38,046 nucleotides of DNA from contig NZ_JAQBOW010000118.1 in NCBI RefSeq assembly GCF_028287845.1, positions 1-38,046 on the forward strand. Direction: 5' to 3'. The notes under the pieces were generated by a model. It saw only the letters and a program-made list of their open reading frames with translations, made no database searches and was not told the origin of the DNA. The first letter of the stretch is position 1; every line of letters begins with the position of its first letter. Shown piece after piece: positions 25,840 through 33,065 of the stretch. Origin of the DNA: Mucilaginibacter sp. Lineage in GTDB: Bacteria; Bacteroidota; Bacteroidia; Sphingobacteriales; Sphingobacteriaceae. A program made the position numbers and the translations under genes.

Positions 25840-26679
25840 TTAATTTAATTGCGGATTATTCTTTTTAAAATATCCGTTAAAAAATAACAATTGGTAATTG
25901 AGGGAATTTACCCAGTACGGCCATGTATGCCCGCCGGGGCGTGCAATATAATCGTGCGGGATGTTTCTTTCCAGCAATTTTTCATGCAGCTCAAGGTTCA
26001 CTTTATAAAAGAAATCCTCGGTTCCGCAATCAAAAATTATACTTAACGAATTTGGGGTTAGTAAATATAGCATATTAGTAACCGTATTTTTCTCCCAGTT
26101 TTCCGGGTATTCGGCATAGCTTCCCAATCTTTTAGCCAAATCCCAATTTTTAGGGAACGGACGTATATCAACACCGCCACTCATGCTGCCTACTGCGCCA
26201 AAAACATCCTGGTGCTTAATAGACAAATACAGCGCGCCATGCCCACCCATGCTTAAGCCGGTAATGGCCCTGCCTGTACGGCTTTTTATGGTTTTATAAT
26301 TTTTGTCGATATATGCTATCAGCTCTTTAGCTACATATGTTTCATATTTATAGGTCGGATCAACAGGGCTGTCAATATACCAGCTATTTACACTGCCATC
26401 AACGCAAACTATAATTTCATGATACAAATCACTGCTTACCGCTAATTTAGCAGCGCTTTTTGCCCAGTCGGAATACTTACCCCCTGCACCATGCAATAAA
26501 TAAACTACAGGATATTCTTTGCCTTGCTCATAGCCCTCGGGTGTATATACCACTGCCTTTATTTTTTTGTGCATGGCATCGCTGTAGGTTTCTACCGTAT
26601 CAACTTTGGCCGCCTTTGCTTCATTAATAAACGCTAACGAAATAGCCAGGAACAGTATCAGTAATAAATTTTTCTTCAT
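25840..26679 (-). CDS. Secreted esterase D/CE1-like alpha/beta-hydrolase
   Basis: From the ATG at 26679 the protein has 279 residues and starts with a clear signal peptide (MKKNLLLILFLAISLAFINEAKA). An ATG at 26727 would add 16 residues, overlap the upstream gene and bury the signal, so it is not preferred. The putative esterase fold (PF00756) shows YTPEGYEQGKEYPVVYLLHG (oxyanion region, LLHGAGG at 61-67), the nucleophile elbow GLSMGGHGA (S143), acid D222 (DCGTEDFF) and H251 (RPGGHTWPYW). Relatives include acetyl-xylan and feruloyl esterases and tributyrin esterase. It follows the Gfo/Idh gene by 19 bp and is surely co-transcribed. It would remove ester groups from a carbohydrate or small molecule outside the cytoplasm; which one cannot be told. 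Confidence 0.9.
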   Translation of the reverse strand: MKKNLLLILFLAISLAFINEAKAAKVDTVETYSDAMHKKIKAVVYTPEGYEQGKEYPVVYLLHGAGGKYSDWAKSAAKLAVSSDLYHEIIVCVDGSVNSWYIDSPVDPTYKYETYVAKELIAYIDKNYKTIKSRTGRAITGLSMGGHGALYLSIKHQDVFGAVGSMSGGVDIRPFPKNWDLAKRLGSYAEYPENWEKNTVTNMLYLLTPNSLSIIFDCGTEDFFYKVNLELHEKLLERNIPHDYIARPGGHTWPYWVNSLNYQLLFFNGYFKKNNPQLN

Positions 26680-26698
26680 TTGTATATATAGCAAGAAT

Positions 26699-28051
26699 TT
26701 AAACTTTAGGCGCCCATCCCGGTTCATAAGTACGGCCCCATAATTTCTGCGCTTCCGGGTCGTTCAGTATATGCGCGTTCTTAGGGTCCAGGTGCAAATC
26801 GCGCCCAACACGCCATGAAATGTTACCTAATTGCATGGCTACCACACTCTTATATCCCAGCTCTACATCACAGTTTGGTTTTTTGTTATTACGGATAGAA
26901 TCCAGGAAGTTGGCTACGTGCTGGCTGTCCATACCCAAACTTGGGCTGGCGGTGTTTCTTCCTTGTATAGAAGCGTCTTCTGCCGGGCCTTGTTTTTTTA
27001 CCTGTTTTATCATTTTTCCGCTTAGGTCATAAATGGTATAGTCTTCTCCGTCACTATCCAAACTACCCTTATCGCCATAAAATATTACACCGCGGTCCGC
27101 ACCTTCTATTTTCCTGCCGTTCGAGCTCCTGTTCTCCCACATCAGCGTTACGCGATCCGGGTAATCCATCGTTACTATTTGCGTATCGGGTGTTTGCCAG
27201 TCGTCCTTAAACTGGTAACGGCCACCTACCGAGCTTACCCTTGTTGGTAAATCAACATTCAGGCCCCAGCGGGCAAAATCAACCTCGTGCGTACCATTGT
27301 TTAATGCTTCGCCTGTACCGTAATCCCAAAACCAATGCCAGTTGTAATGGATCAACCCGTCCTGATAAGGCTTGCGCGGTGCAGGGCCCTGCCATAGGTC
27401 GTAATTTAACCAGTCGGGTACGGCGGCAGGTTTTAAAAAGGTTTCTTTACGGTTATTGGTATACCATGCTTTTGCAAAATATACCCGGCCTATAACACCG
27501 CCATGCAATTCTTCCACACACTGTATAGCCTGTGGCGATGAGCGGCGCTGTGCCCCCATTTGTACTATACGGTTGTATTTACGTGCGGCAGCAATAGCCA
27601 TTTCGCCTTCGTGCGGATTATGGCTTAATGGTTTTTCTACATATACGTGTTTACCTGCCTGGCAACCCATTATAGCCATTGGCGCGTGCCAATGATCTGG
27701 TGTGGCAATGTAAACCGCGTCAATATCTTTATCCTGCATCACTTTACGTACATCGCCTTCGCCTTTTGGCGCAGCTTGCCCGGTTATTGCCGATACAGAC
27801 TTTTGCACTTTAGGTATCGTTCTTGAATCCACATCGCAAACGGTGTTTATCATCAAATTTTGCTGATGAGCAAACGTGCCCGACATGCTGCCGCCCCTGC
27901 CATTAAGCCCAATGATGGCTACGTGGATACGGTCGTTAGCGCCAATAATTCTTTTATAACTTGATGCTGTAAAACTGAAAGCTTTGCTGCCTAAAGCAAT
28001 GCCGCCGGTAGTAATAGCCACCTTTCTGATGAAATCGCGTCTCTTCTCCAT
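26699..28051 (-). CDS. Gfo/Idh/MocA-family oxidoreductase with Tat signal
   Basis: A 450-residue NAD(P)-dependent enzyme of the secreted Bacteroidota subgroup. The N-terminus has a twin-arginine signal (KRRDFIRK at 3-10, then VAITTGGIALGSKAFSF), which fits export of a folded, cofactor-loaded protein. The Rossmann fold follows (IHVAIIGLNGRGG, 42-54) with ATPDHWHAPMAIMGCQAGKHVYVEKPLS (the EKP motif at 139-141). The C-terminal half carries the substrate-binding alpha/beta domain (NWHWFWDYGTGEALNNGTHEVDFARWGL). Many family members act on sugars or inositols, and some relatives are GH109 N-acetylgalactosaminidases; the sequence does not decide. It leads a two-gene unit with the secreted esterase, so both probably act on one extracytoplasmic carbohydrate. 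Confidence 0.92.
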   Translation of the reverse strand: MEKRRDFIRKVAITTGGIALGSKAFSFTASSYKRIIGANDRIHVAIIGLNGRGGSMSGTFAHQQNLMINTVCDVDSRTIPKVQKSVSAITGQAAPKGEGDVRKVMQDKDIDAVYIATPDHWHAPMAIMGCQAGKHVYVEKPLSHNPHEGEMAIAAARKYNRIVQMGAQRRSSPQAIQCVEELHGGVIGRVYFAKAWYTNNRKETFLKPAAVPDWLNYDLWQGPAPRKPYQDGLIHYNWHWFWDYGTGEALNNGTHEVDFARWGLNVDLPTRVSSVGGRYQFKDDWQTPDTQIVTMDYPDRVTLMWENRSSNGRKIEGADRGVIFYGDKGSLDSDGEDYTIYDLSGKMIKQVKKQGPAEDASIQGRNTASPSLGMDSQHVANFLDSIRNNKKPNCDVELGYKSVVAMQLGNISWRVGRDLHLDPKNAHILNDPEAQKLWGRTYEPGWAPKV

Positions 28052-28173
28052 TATAAATATTTTAGTTGTTTGGTTTAATTTGGTTTGGTGAATAAAGTTA
28101 CAATAAATTCAATATTAGGTGATATTTTATAAAATTGCCTGTGTAATAATTTGAATACAGGCCCCTTCACCTC

Positions 28174-28188
28174 TATTGACTGTCAATA
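28174..28188. promoter_or_regulatory. 15-bp perfect palindrome in the divergent intergenic region
   Basis: TATTGACTGTCAATA is a perfect inverted repeat about a central T. It lies in the 266-bp gap between the minus-strand Gfo/Idh gene and the plus-strand DUF433 gene, 123 bp before the former and 130 bp before the latter. The size suits a dimeric repressor site, but no local regulator is obvious apart from the DUF433 protein itself. Confidence 0.3.
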
Positions 28189-28317
28189 CATCAAGGGTGC
28201 GGGTTACAGTTAAGTACACCCTGTTATTTCCATCCCGGCTCAACAGAAAAAGCACATACAGCTTCTAATAGATTAAAATTAATACCCATTTTTGATATAG
28301 TTAAAGAACGTGATATT

Positions 28318-28545
28318 ATGAAAAATTCAGAACGGATTACACTTAACCCGGATGTAATGGGCGGTAAACCTTGTATTAGAGGTTTAAGAATGACTGTGGG
28401 TACAGTTATTGGCTTATTAGCTTCCGGCCTCACTACACAAGATATATTAAAGATGTACCCTTATCTTCAATCTGAAGATATTATCGAAGCATTATCTTAT
28501 GCTGCATGGCGTTCTGAAGAGATAGAAGTACCACTTGCTAACTAA
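28318..28545 (+). CDS. DUF433 family protein (VapB45-like antitoxin), apparently without partner
   Basis: A 75-residue protein, the only recognised plus-strand gene in the window. The DUF433 signature is complete: RITLNPDVMGGKPCIRGLRMTVGTVIGLLASGLTTQDILKMYPYLQSEDIIEALSYAAW. The segment TVGTVIGLLASGLTTQDILKMYP forms the helix-turn-helix-like core. DUF433 proteins are usually antitoxins encoded just before a DUF5615 PIN-like RNase toxin. Here the next gene, 12 bp away, is the convergent lutC, and no short toxin frame exists on either side, so this looks like an orphan antitoxin or a remnant of a lost module. It could still act as a DNA-binding regulator or protect against a related toxin elsewhere. 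The ATG at 28318 gives the expected family start. Confidence 0.87.
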   Translation: MKNSERITLNPDVMGGKPCIRGLRMTVGTVIGLLASGLTTQDILKMYPYLQSEDIIEALSYAAWRSEEIEVPLAN

Positions 28546-28557
28546 CTTTCCCTGCAA

Positions 28558-29148
28558 TTAAAACCTACCAGGCATTATAAACACCGTCATACTCCGCGGC
28601 CCATGCGCACCTATAACCAACGACTGTTCAATATCCGCCGTTTTTGATGGCCCGGCAATAAACGATGCAAAACCATAAGACGATAACCGGCTTATTTTAT
28701 CATACGCTTCGGCCATGGTTGGTACTATTTCGCCGCCATCAATTACAACTGCTAAATGCTGGGTTATAAATGGCAATACCCGCAAACCCATATTATCTTC
28801 GGTTATCCAGACCGCGCCGTTTTCGGCTACGCCGAAATGGGCTTTAATAACTGCCAGTTCCACATTATACAGTTCATGCGGATCGGAGTTTGCCGGGATG
28901 CCTTTAAAACCGGTTAATTCTGCAATTGGCGTTACCACTCTTGTCGTGCTATAATTTTCAGTAATAAATGCCGCTATCTCCTCCCAGCTATTTACGTGTA
29001 TAGCCTTGCCGCCAATGTTTGTTAATACTTGTGCAAACTGCTCCACAGAACCCGCCTTTCCGGTTTTAAACGCGCTCAAGTCAGGCAGTTCAATTTTGGC
29101 TGGCTGATTATTGGCAACTGCCGCTAATATTTTATCTCTGCTACTCAC
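28558..29148 (-). CDS. lutC: LutC, LUD-domain subunit of L-lactate oxidation
   Basis: A LUD-domain protein of about 196 residues from a GTG start at 29148 (VSSRDKILAAVANNQPA, which matches the usual family N-terminus). With LutA and LutB it oxidises L-lactate to pyruvate in the cytoplasm. Core motifs include YNVELAVIKAHFGVAENGAVWI, PFITQHLAVVIDGGEIVPTMAEAY, FIAGPSKTADIEQSLVIGAHGPR and the C-terminal MTVFIMPG. The open frame extends upstream to an ATG at 29253, but that would overlap lutB by 68 bp and add a low-complexity SRSK-rich stretch coded by the 7-bp repeat, so the GTG is preferred. The gap to lutB is then 37 bp. It closes the fucose operon and converges on the DUF433 gene. Confidence 0.92.
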   Translation of the reverse strand: MSSRDKILAAVANNQPAKIELPDLSAFKTGKAGSVEQFAQVLTNIGGKAIHVNSWEEIAAFITENYSTTRVVTPIAELTGFKGIPANSDPHELYNVELAVIKAHFGVAENGAVWITEDNMGLRVLPFITQHLAVVIDGGEIVPTMAEAYDKISRLSSYGFASFIAGPSKTADIEQSLVIGAHGPRSMTVFIMPGRF

Positions 29149-29197
29149 TCTTGATTCTTGACTCTTACTTCTTGATTCTTTACTCTTACTTCTTGAT
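29149..29197. repeat. Heptanucleotide tandem repeat (TCTTGAY, seven copies) at the lutB-lutC junction
   Basis: On the plus strand seven consecutive 7-bp units read TCTTGAT, TCTTGAC, TCTTACT, TCTTGAT, TCTTTAC, TCTTACT, TCTTGAT, with a 21-bp super-period. The array covers the last three codons and stop of lutB (29186-29188) and runs right up to the GTG start of lutC (29148). Such heptamers occur between genes in many Bacteroidota. Copy number changes could alter lutC translation. Confidence 0.8.
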
Positions 29198-30565
29198 TCT
29201 ATTTTCTTTATACCATTCGCTGAATGATTGTTCGGGCGGCTCGGGCATATCACGTTGTTTGTACCACGGATTAAAGTTATTATTTACCGCGAATGGCGCA
29301 TGCTTTAATGTCCATCGTCCTATTTTGCCCGCCAGGCGATATATGGTTGGCGATGATAGCGTAGCGCCCATAACTTTCATGCCTATCGTTTTACCGGTTG
29401 GCACTAAACCCTTTTTAACCAATACCTGCCGCCATTTGTATAATTGGTCATGAATATCAATTTTTACCGGGCATACGTTGGTGCACGATCCGCAAAGGGT
29501 TGAGGCAAATGGCAGGTCCTTATATTTTTCCATATCCAGGTTTGGCGCGAGGATGGAGCCTATTGGCCCGGCAACAGCGTTATGGTAACTATGTCCGCCG
29601 CTTCTGCGATATACCGGGCAGGTGTTCATACACGCCCCGCAACGGATACATTTTAATGAGTTTCTGAAATCTTCGCGGCCCAACTGTACCGTGCGCCCAT
29701 TATCCACCAATACTATATGCATTTGCTGCCCCTTGCGCGGGGTTTTAAAATGACTGCTGTAAGTGGTGATAGGCTGCCCGGTTGCACTGCGGGTTAACAA
29801 CCTTAAAAATATGCCCAGATGTTTCTTTTCGGGTATCAGTTTTTCAATACCCATGCTGGCTATGTGGATATCGGCTAAATGCGCGCCCATGTCGGCATTA
29901 CCTTCGTTGGTACAAACCACAAATTCGCCGGTTTCGGCTATCGCGAAGTTTACGCCGGTTAGGGCCGCTTTGCGGGTTATGAATATTTCACGCAGATGAC
30001 CACGGGCCGCTTCTGTTAATACCTGCGGGTCGCTTACATCCAGTGGAGTACCTAAATATTGATGAAACAGCTCGCCAATTTCTTCTTTCTTTTTGTGGAT
30101 GCAGGGCAATACAATATGGCTCGGCGGTTCTTTGGCTAATTGTACAATACGTTCACCCAAATCAGAATCTATTACTTCTATGCCTTGCTCGTGCAGGTAT
30201 TCGTTCAACCCGCACTCTTCGGTAAGCATAGATTTGCTTTTAACCATGCGGGTAACCTTATGCTCATTAAGCAAGCGGTGTATGATCTGGTTATGCTCCT
30301 CAGCATCAGCCGCCCAATGAACGGTTATACCGTTGGCCCGCGCGTTGGCTTCAAATTGTTGCAGGTAGTTATGCAGGTTACCCAGCACATTATTTTTTAT
30401 GGCCGATGCCGCTTCGCGCAGTTCTTCCCACTCTGGCAACTGGTGCACCATCTTATCGCGCTTTTGGCGCACCCACCAAAGTGTTTCGTCGTGCCAGTCT
30501 ACGCGGTCTTCATCGCGGTTAAAATTTTCGGCAAGTTCGGCGTGGTCCTTAGTTGTTACTTCCAT
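29186..30565 (-). CDS. lutB: LutB, iron-sulfur subunit of L-lactate oxidation
   Basis: A 459-residue cytoplasmic protein of the LutB/YkgF family (usual length 460-480). An N-terminal LUD-like domain (about 60-290: ITVHWAADAEEHNQII, KSKSMLTEECGLNEYL, GVNFAIAETGEFVVCTNEGNADM) is followed by two cysteine clusters for iron-sulfur centres: CIRCGACMNTCPVYRRSGGH (C306, C309, C312, C316) and CGSCTNVCPVKID (C358, C361, C365). The C-terminus is NRIKK, partly coded by a 7-bp repeat. The start codon directly abuts the lutA stop codon, showing translational coupling. In this operon it would oxidise the L-lactate made by the terminal fucose-pathway hydrolase. Confidence 0.96.
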   Translation of the reverse strand: MEVTTKDHAELAENFNRDEDRVDWHDETLWWVRQKRDKMVHQLPEWEELREAASAIKNNVLGNLHNYLQQFEANARANGITVHWAADAEEHNQIIHRLLNEHKVTRMVKSKSMLTEECGLNEYLHEQGIEVIDSDLGERIVQLAKEPPSHIVLPCIHKKKEEIGELFHQYLGTPLDVSDPQVLTEAARGHLREIFITRKAALTGVNFAIAETGEFVVCTNEGNADMGAHLADIHIASMGIEKLIPEKKHLGIFLRLLTRSATGQPITTYSSHFKTPRKGQQMHIVLVDNGRTVQLGREDFRNSLKCIRCGACMNTCPVYRRSGGHSYHNAVAGPIGSILAPNLDMEKYKDLPFASTLCGSCTNVCPVKIDIHDQLYKWRQVLVKKGLVPTGKTIGMKVMGATLSSPTIYRLAGKIGRWTLKHAPFAVNNNFNPWYKQRDMPEPPEQSFSEWYKENRIKK

Positions 30566-31297
30566 CTACCCTGCGTTTAAAATTTCGGCTATATGTATCA
30601 CTTTTACCTTACTTCCCTGGCGCTTTAATATCCCTTCTAAATGCATAAGGCATGACATATCCGCGCCGGTAATATATTCGGCACCATGCAGTAAATGATC
30701 CGCGATCCTGTCTTTTCCCATCTTTACAGATACCGCTTCTTCGGTCACACAAAACGTACCGCCAAAACCGCAGCATTCGTCTACCCGGTTCAGTTCTATC
30801 ATTTCAATATCCTTCACCATATTTAACAGGCTACCGGGTTTAGAAAAACCGGGCGCTACCAACTCGCTCATCGAGCTTAAATGCAAACCCCGCTGACCGT
30901 GACAACTGATGTGCATACCCACTTTATGCGGAAAACTGGCCGTTAAATTCTCCACCTTTAACACATCGGTTAAAAATGAAGTTAGCTCATAGACCTTATT
31001 GCCCAAATAATCCGGGCTGTGATGATCGGTTTCGCTTAAATGTTCCCGCAGATACAATACGCAACTGCCCGATGGGGATACGATATAATCAAACTCGTTA
31101 AAATTTTTAAGGAATAGGTCGCTGCATCCTTTGGAAAGATCCTGGAAACCGGAGTTTGCCATGGGTTGCCCGCAGCAGGTTTGATTTTGCGGATATACCA
31201 CATCTACCCCCAACTTTTCCAGCAATTGCAGCGTAGCTATAGCCACGCCGGGATAAAACTGGTCTACATAACATGGTATAAATAATCCTACCCGCAT
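30566..31297 (-). CDS. lutA: LutA, cysteine-rich CCG-domain subunit of L-lactate oxidation
   Basis: A 243-residue protein with two CCG (DUF3390/heterodisulfide-reductase-like) motifs: CCGQPMANSGF at 41-51 and DECCGFGGTFCV at 173-184, plus SCVLYLREH and CHGQRGL, all typical of LutA/YkgE. These cysteine motifs bind an iron-sulfur cluster. It starts 6 bp after the stop of the fucose-dehydrogenase-like SDR and is followed without a gap by lutB, so it is tightly joined to the fucose operon. That linkage makes lactate from fucose the natural substrate here, rather than environmental lactate. Confidence 0.95.
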   Translation of the reverse strand: MRVGLFIPCYVDQFYPGVAIATLQLLEKLGVDVVYPQNQTCCGQPMANSGFQDLSKGCSDLFLKNFNEFDYIVSPSGSCVLYLREHLSETDHHSPDYLGNKVYELTSFLTDVLKVENLTASFPHKVGMHISCHGQRGLHLSSMSELVAPGFSKPGSLLNMVKDIEMIELNRVDECCGFGGTFCVTEEAVSVKMGKDRIADHLLHGAEYITGADMSCLMHLEGILKRQGSKVKVIHIAEILNAG

Positions 31298-31303
31298 TTT
31301 ATT

Positions 31304-32086
31304 TTATTCAATAACCCTGTCTAAATGTGTATAGCCGCCGTCCACGTGTATCAATTGCCCGGTTGTATGGCTCGAAACTTCCGACAACAGGAATACCACC
31401 ATATTGGCAATTTCATCAGTAGTAGTCATGCGGTGCCCTAACGGGATATTTTTTACAATTTCTTTTAATTTTTCTTCGGGATTTGGCAGTGTATGGATAA
31501 AGTAATCATACAGCGGTGTCCAGCATTCGGCCACAATAACCGCGTTAACTCTTATCCCGTAAGGTAATAATTCAACCGCCCATTCGCGCGTTAAAGCGTT
31601 ACGGCCACCATTAGCGGCAGCATAGGCAGATGTATTGCCCTGCCCGGTCTCTGCCACTTTCGAGCCTATATTTACAATATTTCCTTTTGATTTTTTTAAC
31701 TCAGGCAACGCGAATTTTGCCATCAGGTAATAATGCACCACGTTACGGTGCAGGCTGCGCATAAAATCCTCGTAATTGCCTTTCTCTAAACCTACACTGT
31801 CATTAACACCGGCATTGTTTATCAAACCCTCTATGCGGCCATATTTGGCTATTACAGCGTTTACGGCTTTCTCGCATTCGGCGGGTTCGGTCAACTCGGC
31901 AGCCACCTGGAAAACCTCAAAGCCCTGTGCTTTCAAATCATCGGCAACCTTTAAATTGTCCTCGGCTTTACGGCCAATAATTACAGGTATAGCGCCCTCG
32001 CTTGCCAGTAATCTAACTATGCCCTCACCTATACCTTTTGCACCGCCGGTTACAATAACCACTTTGTTTTTTAACTGCAGATCCAT
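31304..32086 (-). CDS. SDR-family dehydrogenase, candidate L-fucose dehydrogenase with unusual catalytic site
   Basis: A 260-residue classical-length SDR with an NAD(P)-binding TGGAKGIG (13-20) and LINNAGV (88-94). The catalytic region reads IGSKVAETG (S142) and SAYAAANGG: tyrosine Y155 is present, but the lysine expected four residues later is asparagine N159 (codon AAT checked in the sequence). The rest (WAVELLPYGIRVNAVIVAECWTPLY, HVDGGYTHLDR) is intact, so this is not a decaying gene. By position between the lactonase gene and lutA, and by likeness to SDRs of fucose loci, it is the best candidate for oxidation of L-fucose to L-fuconolactone. The other SDR of the cluster (35234) keeps YxxxK. 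An exchange of roles between the two cannot be excluded. Confidence 0.85.
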   Translation of the reverse strand: MDLQLKNKVVIVTGGAKGIGEGIVRLLASEGAIPVIIGRKAEDNLKVADDLKAQGFEVFQVAAELTEPAECEKAVNAVIAKYGRIEGLINNAGVNDSVGLEKGNYEDFMRSLHRNVVHYYLMAKFALPELKKSKGNIVNIGSKVAETGQGNTSAYAAANGGRNALTREWAVELLPYGIRVNAVIVAECWTPLYDYFIHTLPNPEEKLKEIVKNIPLGHRMTTTDEIANMVVFLLSEVSSHTTGQLIHVDGGYTHLDRVIE

Positions 32087-32127
32087 TTTTTAATAATTTT
32101 TAATTGGTTGTTTCTTCTCTTTATTTG

Positions 32128-32224
32128 ATTGTCATTTAGATCGTATGGCGAACATCTTATCCGCCATACACGGCAGCGTAACGCTTGTATAAGATTTCTC
32201 CTCGTTCCTCGTCGAAATGACAAT
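32128..32224. repeat. Fold-back intergenic repeat inside the fucose operon
   Basis: ATTGTCATTT (32128-32137) is exactly inverted at 32215-32224, and an inner hairpin GTATGGCG/CGCCATAC lies at 32143-32150 and 32162-32169. The right half, with its TCGTCGAAATGACAA end, resembles the TTGTCATTTCGACGA fold-back repeats I know from other Bacteroidota intergenic regions. It occupies most of the 148-bp gap between the lactonase and SDR genes, the widest gap in the operon. Confidence 0.6.
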
Positions 32225-32234
32225 GGAGTATTAG

Positions 32235-33065
32235 TTATAAATCATAAAACTTAATCGCATTCTCACCCCAAAACTTATCCTGTTCTGCCTCAGAAAGTTT
32301 ACCGACATAACTTTCGCAAATGCCCATCATTTCACCATAAGTTGCCGCTACACGGCAAACCGGCCAGTCGGAACCGTACATTACCCTATCCGTGCCGAAA
32401 GCCTCAAACACTACATCCAAATAAGGTGTAAAATCCGCTATCTTCCAGTTTTTCCAATCGGCCTCTGTTACCATGCCTGATACCTTGCAATACACATTTT
32501 CATTTTTGGCTATCGCCCGCATATCCTTTGCCCATCCATCTATATCTTTCTCTTTTATCTTTGGCTTCGCGATATGATCGATAACAAAAGGCTGGTCAGG
32601 GAACGCCGCCGCAAACTCATTGGCATAAGCTATCTGATCGGTATAGATCAAAATATCATAGGTATAGCCAAATTGTTTTAATTTGTATATACCACTTTTA
32701 AAATCAGCATTCAGCATAAACGCTCTATCTGCTTCGCCCTGCAAAATATGGCGAAAGCCTTTTAACTTTTCAAATTGTTTGTAATAGGCTAAACGATCCT
32801 CAATATTCTCTGCTTTCAGGTCTATCCAGCCCACCACACCTTTTATAAAATCATGCTTGGCGGCATGACCCAACAGTATTGCATTTTCCTCTTCTGTTTG
32901 GTCTACCTGTACGGTAACGCAGCCACTAATGCCGTATTCCTGTAAGATAGGCTCCAAATGAACGGGTAAAAAATCCTGTTGGATAATTTCCATATCATCA
33001 TTGATCCAGGCATGCTGCACCGGGTCATACTGCCAAAAATGTTGATGTGAATCAATTCTTGGCAT
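32235..33065 (-). CDS. Amidohydrolase family, probable L-fuconolactonase
   Basis: A 276-residue member of the COG3618 amidohydrolase group, which includes L-fuconolactonase and related sugar lactonases. The N-terminal metal-site motif is RIDSHQHFWQYDP (H7, H9), with GWIDLKAENIEDRL, GFRHILQGEAD, PFVIDHIAKPKI and the C-terminal VMYGSDWPVCR, whose aspartate completes the site. It would open L-fucono-lactone to L-fuconate in the cytoplasm. Its start overlaps the end of the FAH-family hydrolase gene by 14 bp, so translation is coupled. Lactonase function is firmly suggested by the pathway context; the exact lactone ring form is not known. Confidence 0.9.
   Translation of the reverse strand: MPRIDSHQHFWQYDPVQHAWINDDMEIIQQDFLPVHLEPILQEYGISGCVTVQVDQTEEENAILLGHAAKHDFIKGVVGWIDLKAENIEDRLAYYKQFEKLKGFRHILQGEADRAFMLNADFKSGIYKLKQFGYTYDILIYTDQIAYANEFAAAFPDQPFVIDHIAKPKIKEKDIDGWAKDMRAIAKNENVYCKVSGMVTEADWKNWKIADFTPYLDVVFEAFGTDRVMYGSDWPVCRVAATYGEMMGICESYVGKLSEAEQDKFWGENAIKFYDL

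Noticed and set aside
26680..26727. Upstream ATG extension of the esterase
   Set aside because: It would overlap the Gfo/Idh gene and place 16 charged residues before a clear signal peptide.
28224..28433. 69-codon minus-strand frame opposite the DUF433 gene, considered as a toxin partner
   Set aside because: It is the antisense shadow of the DUF433 coding region and shows no PIN-like residues.
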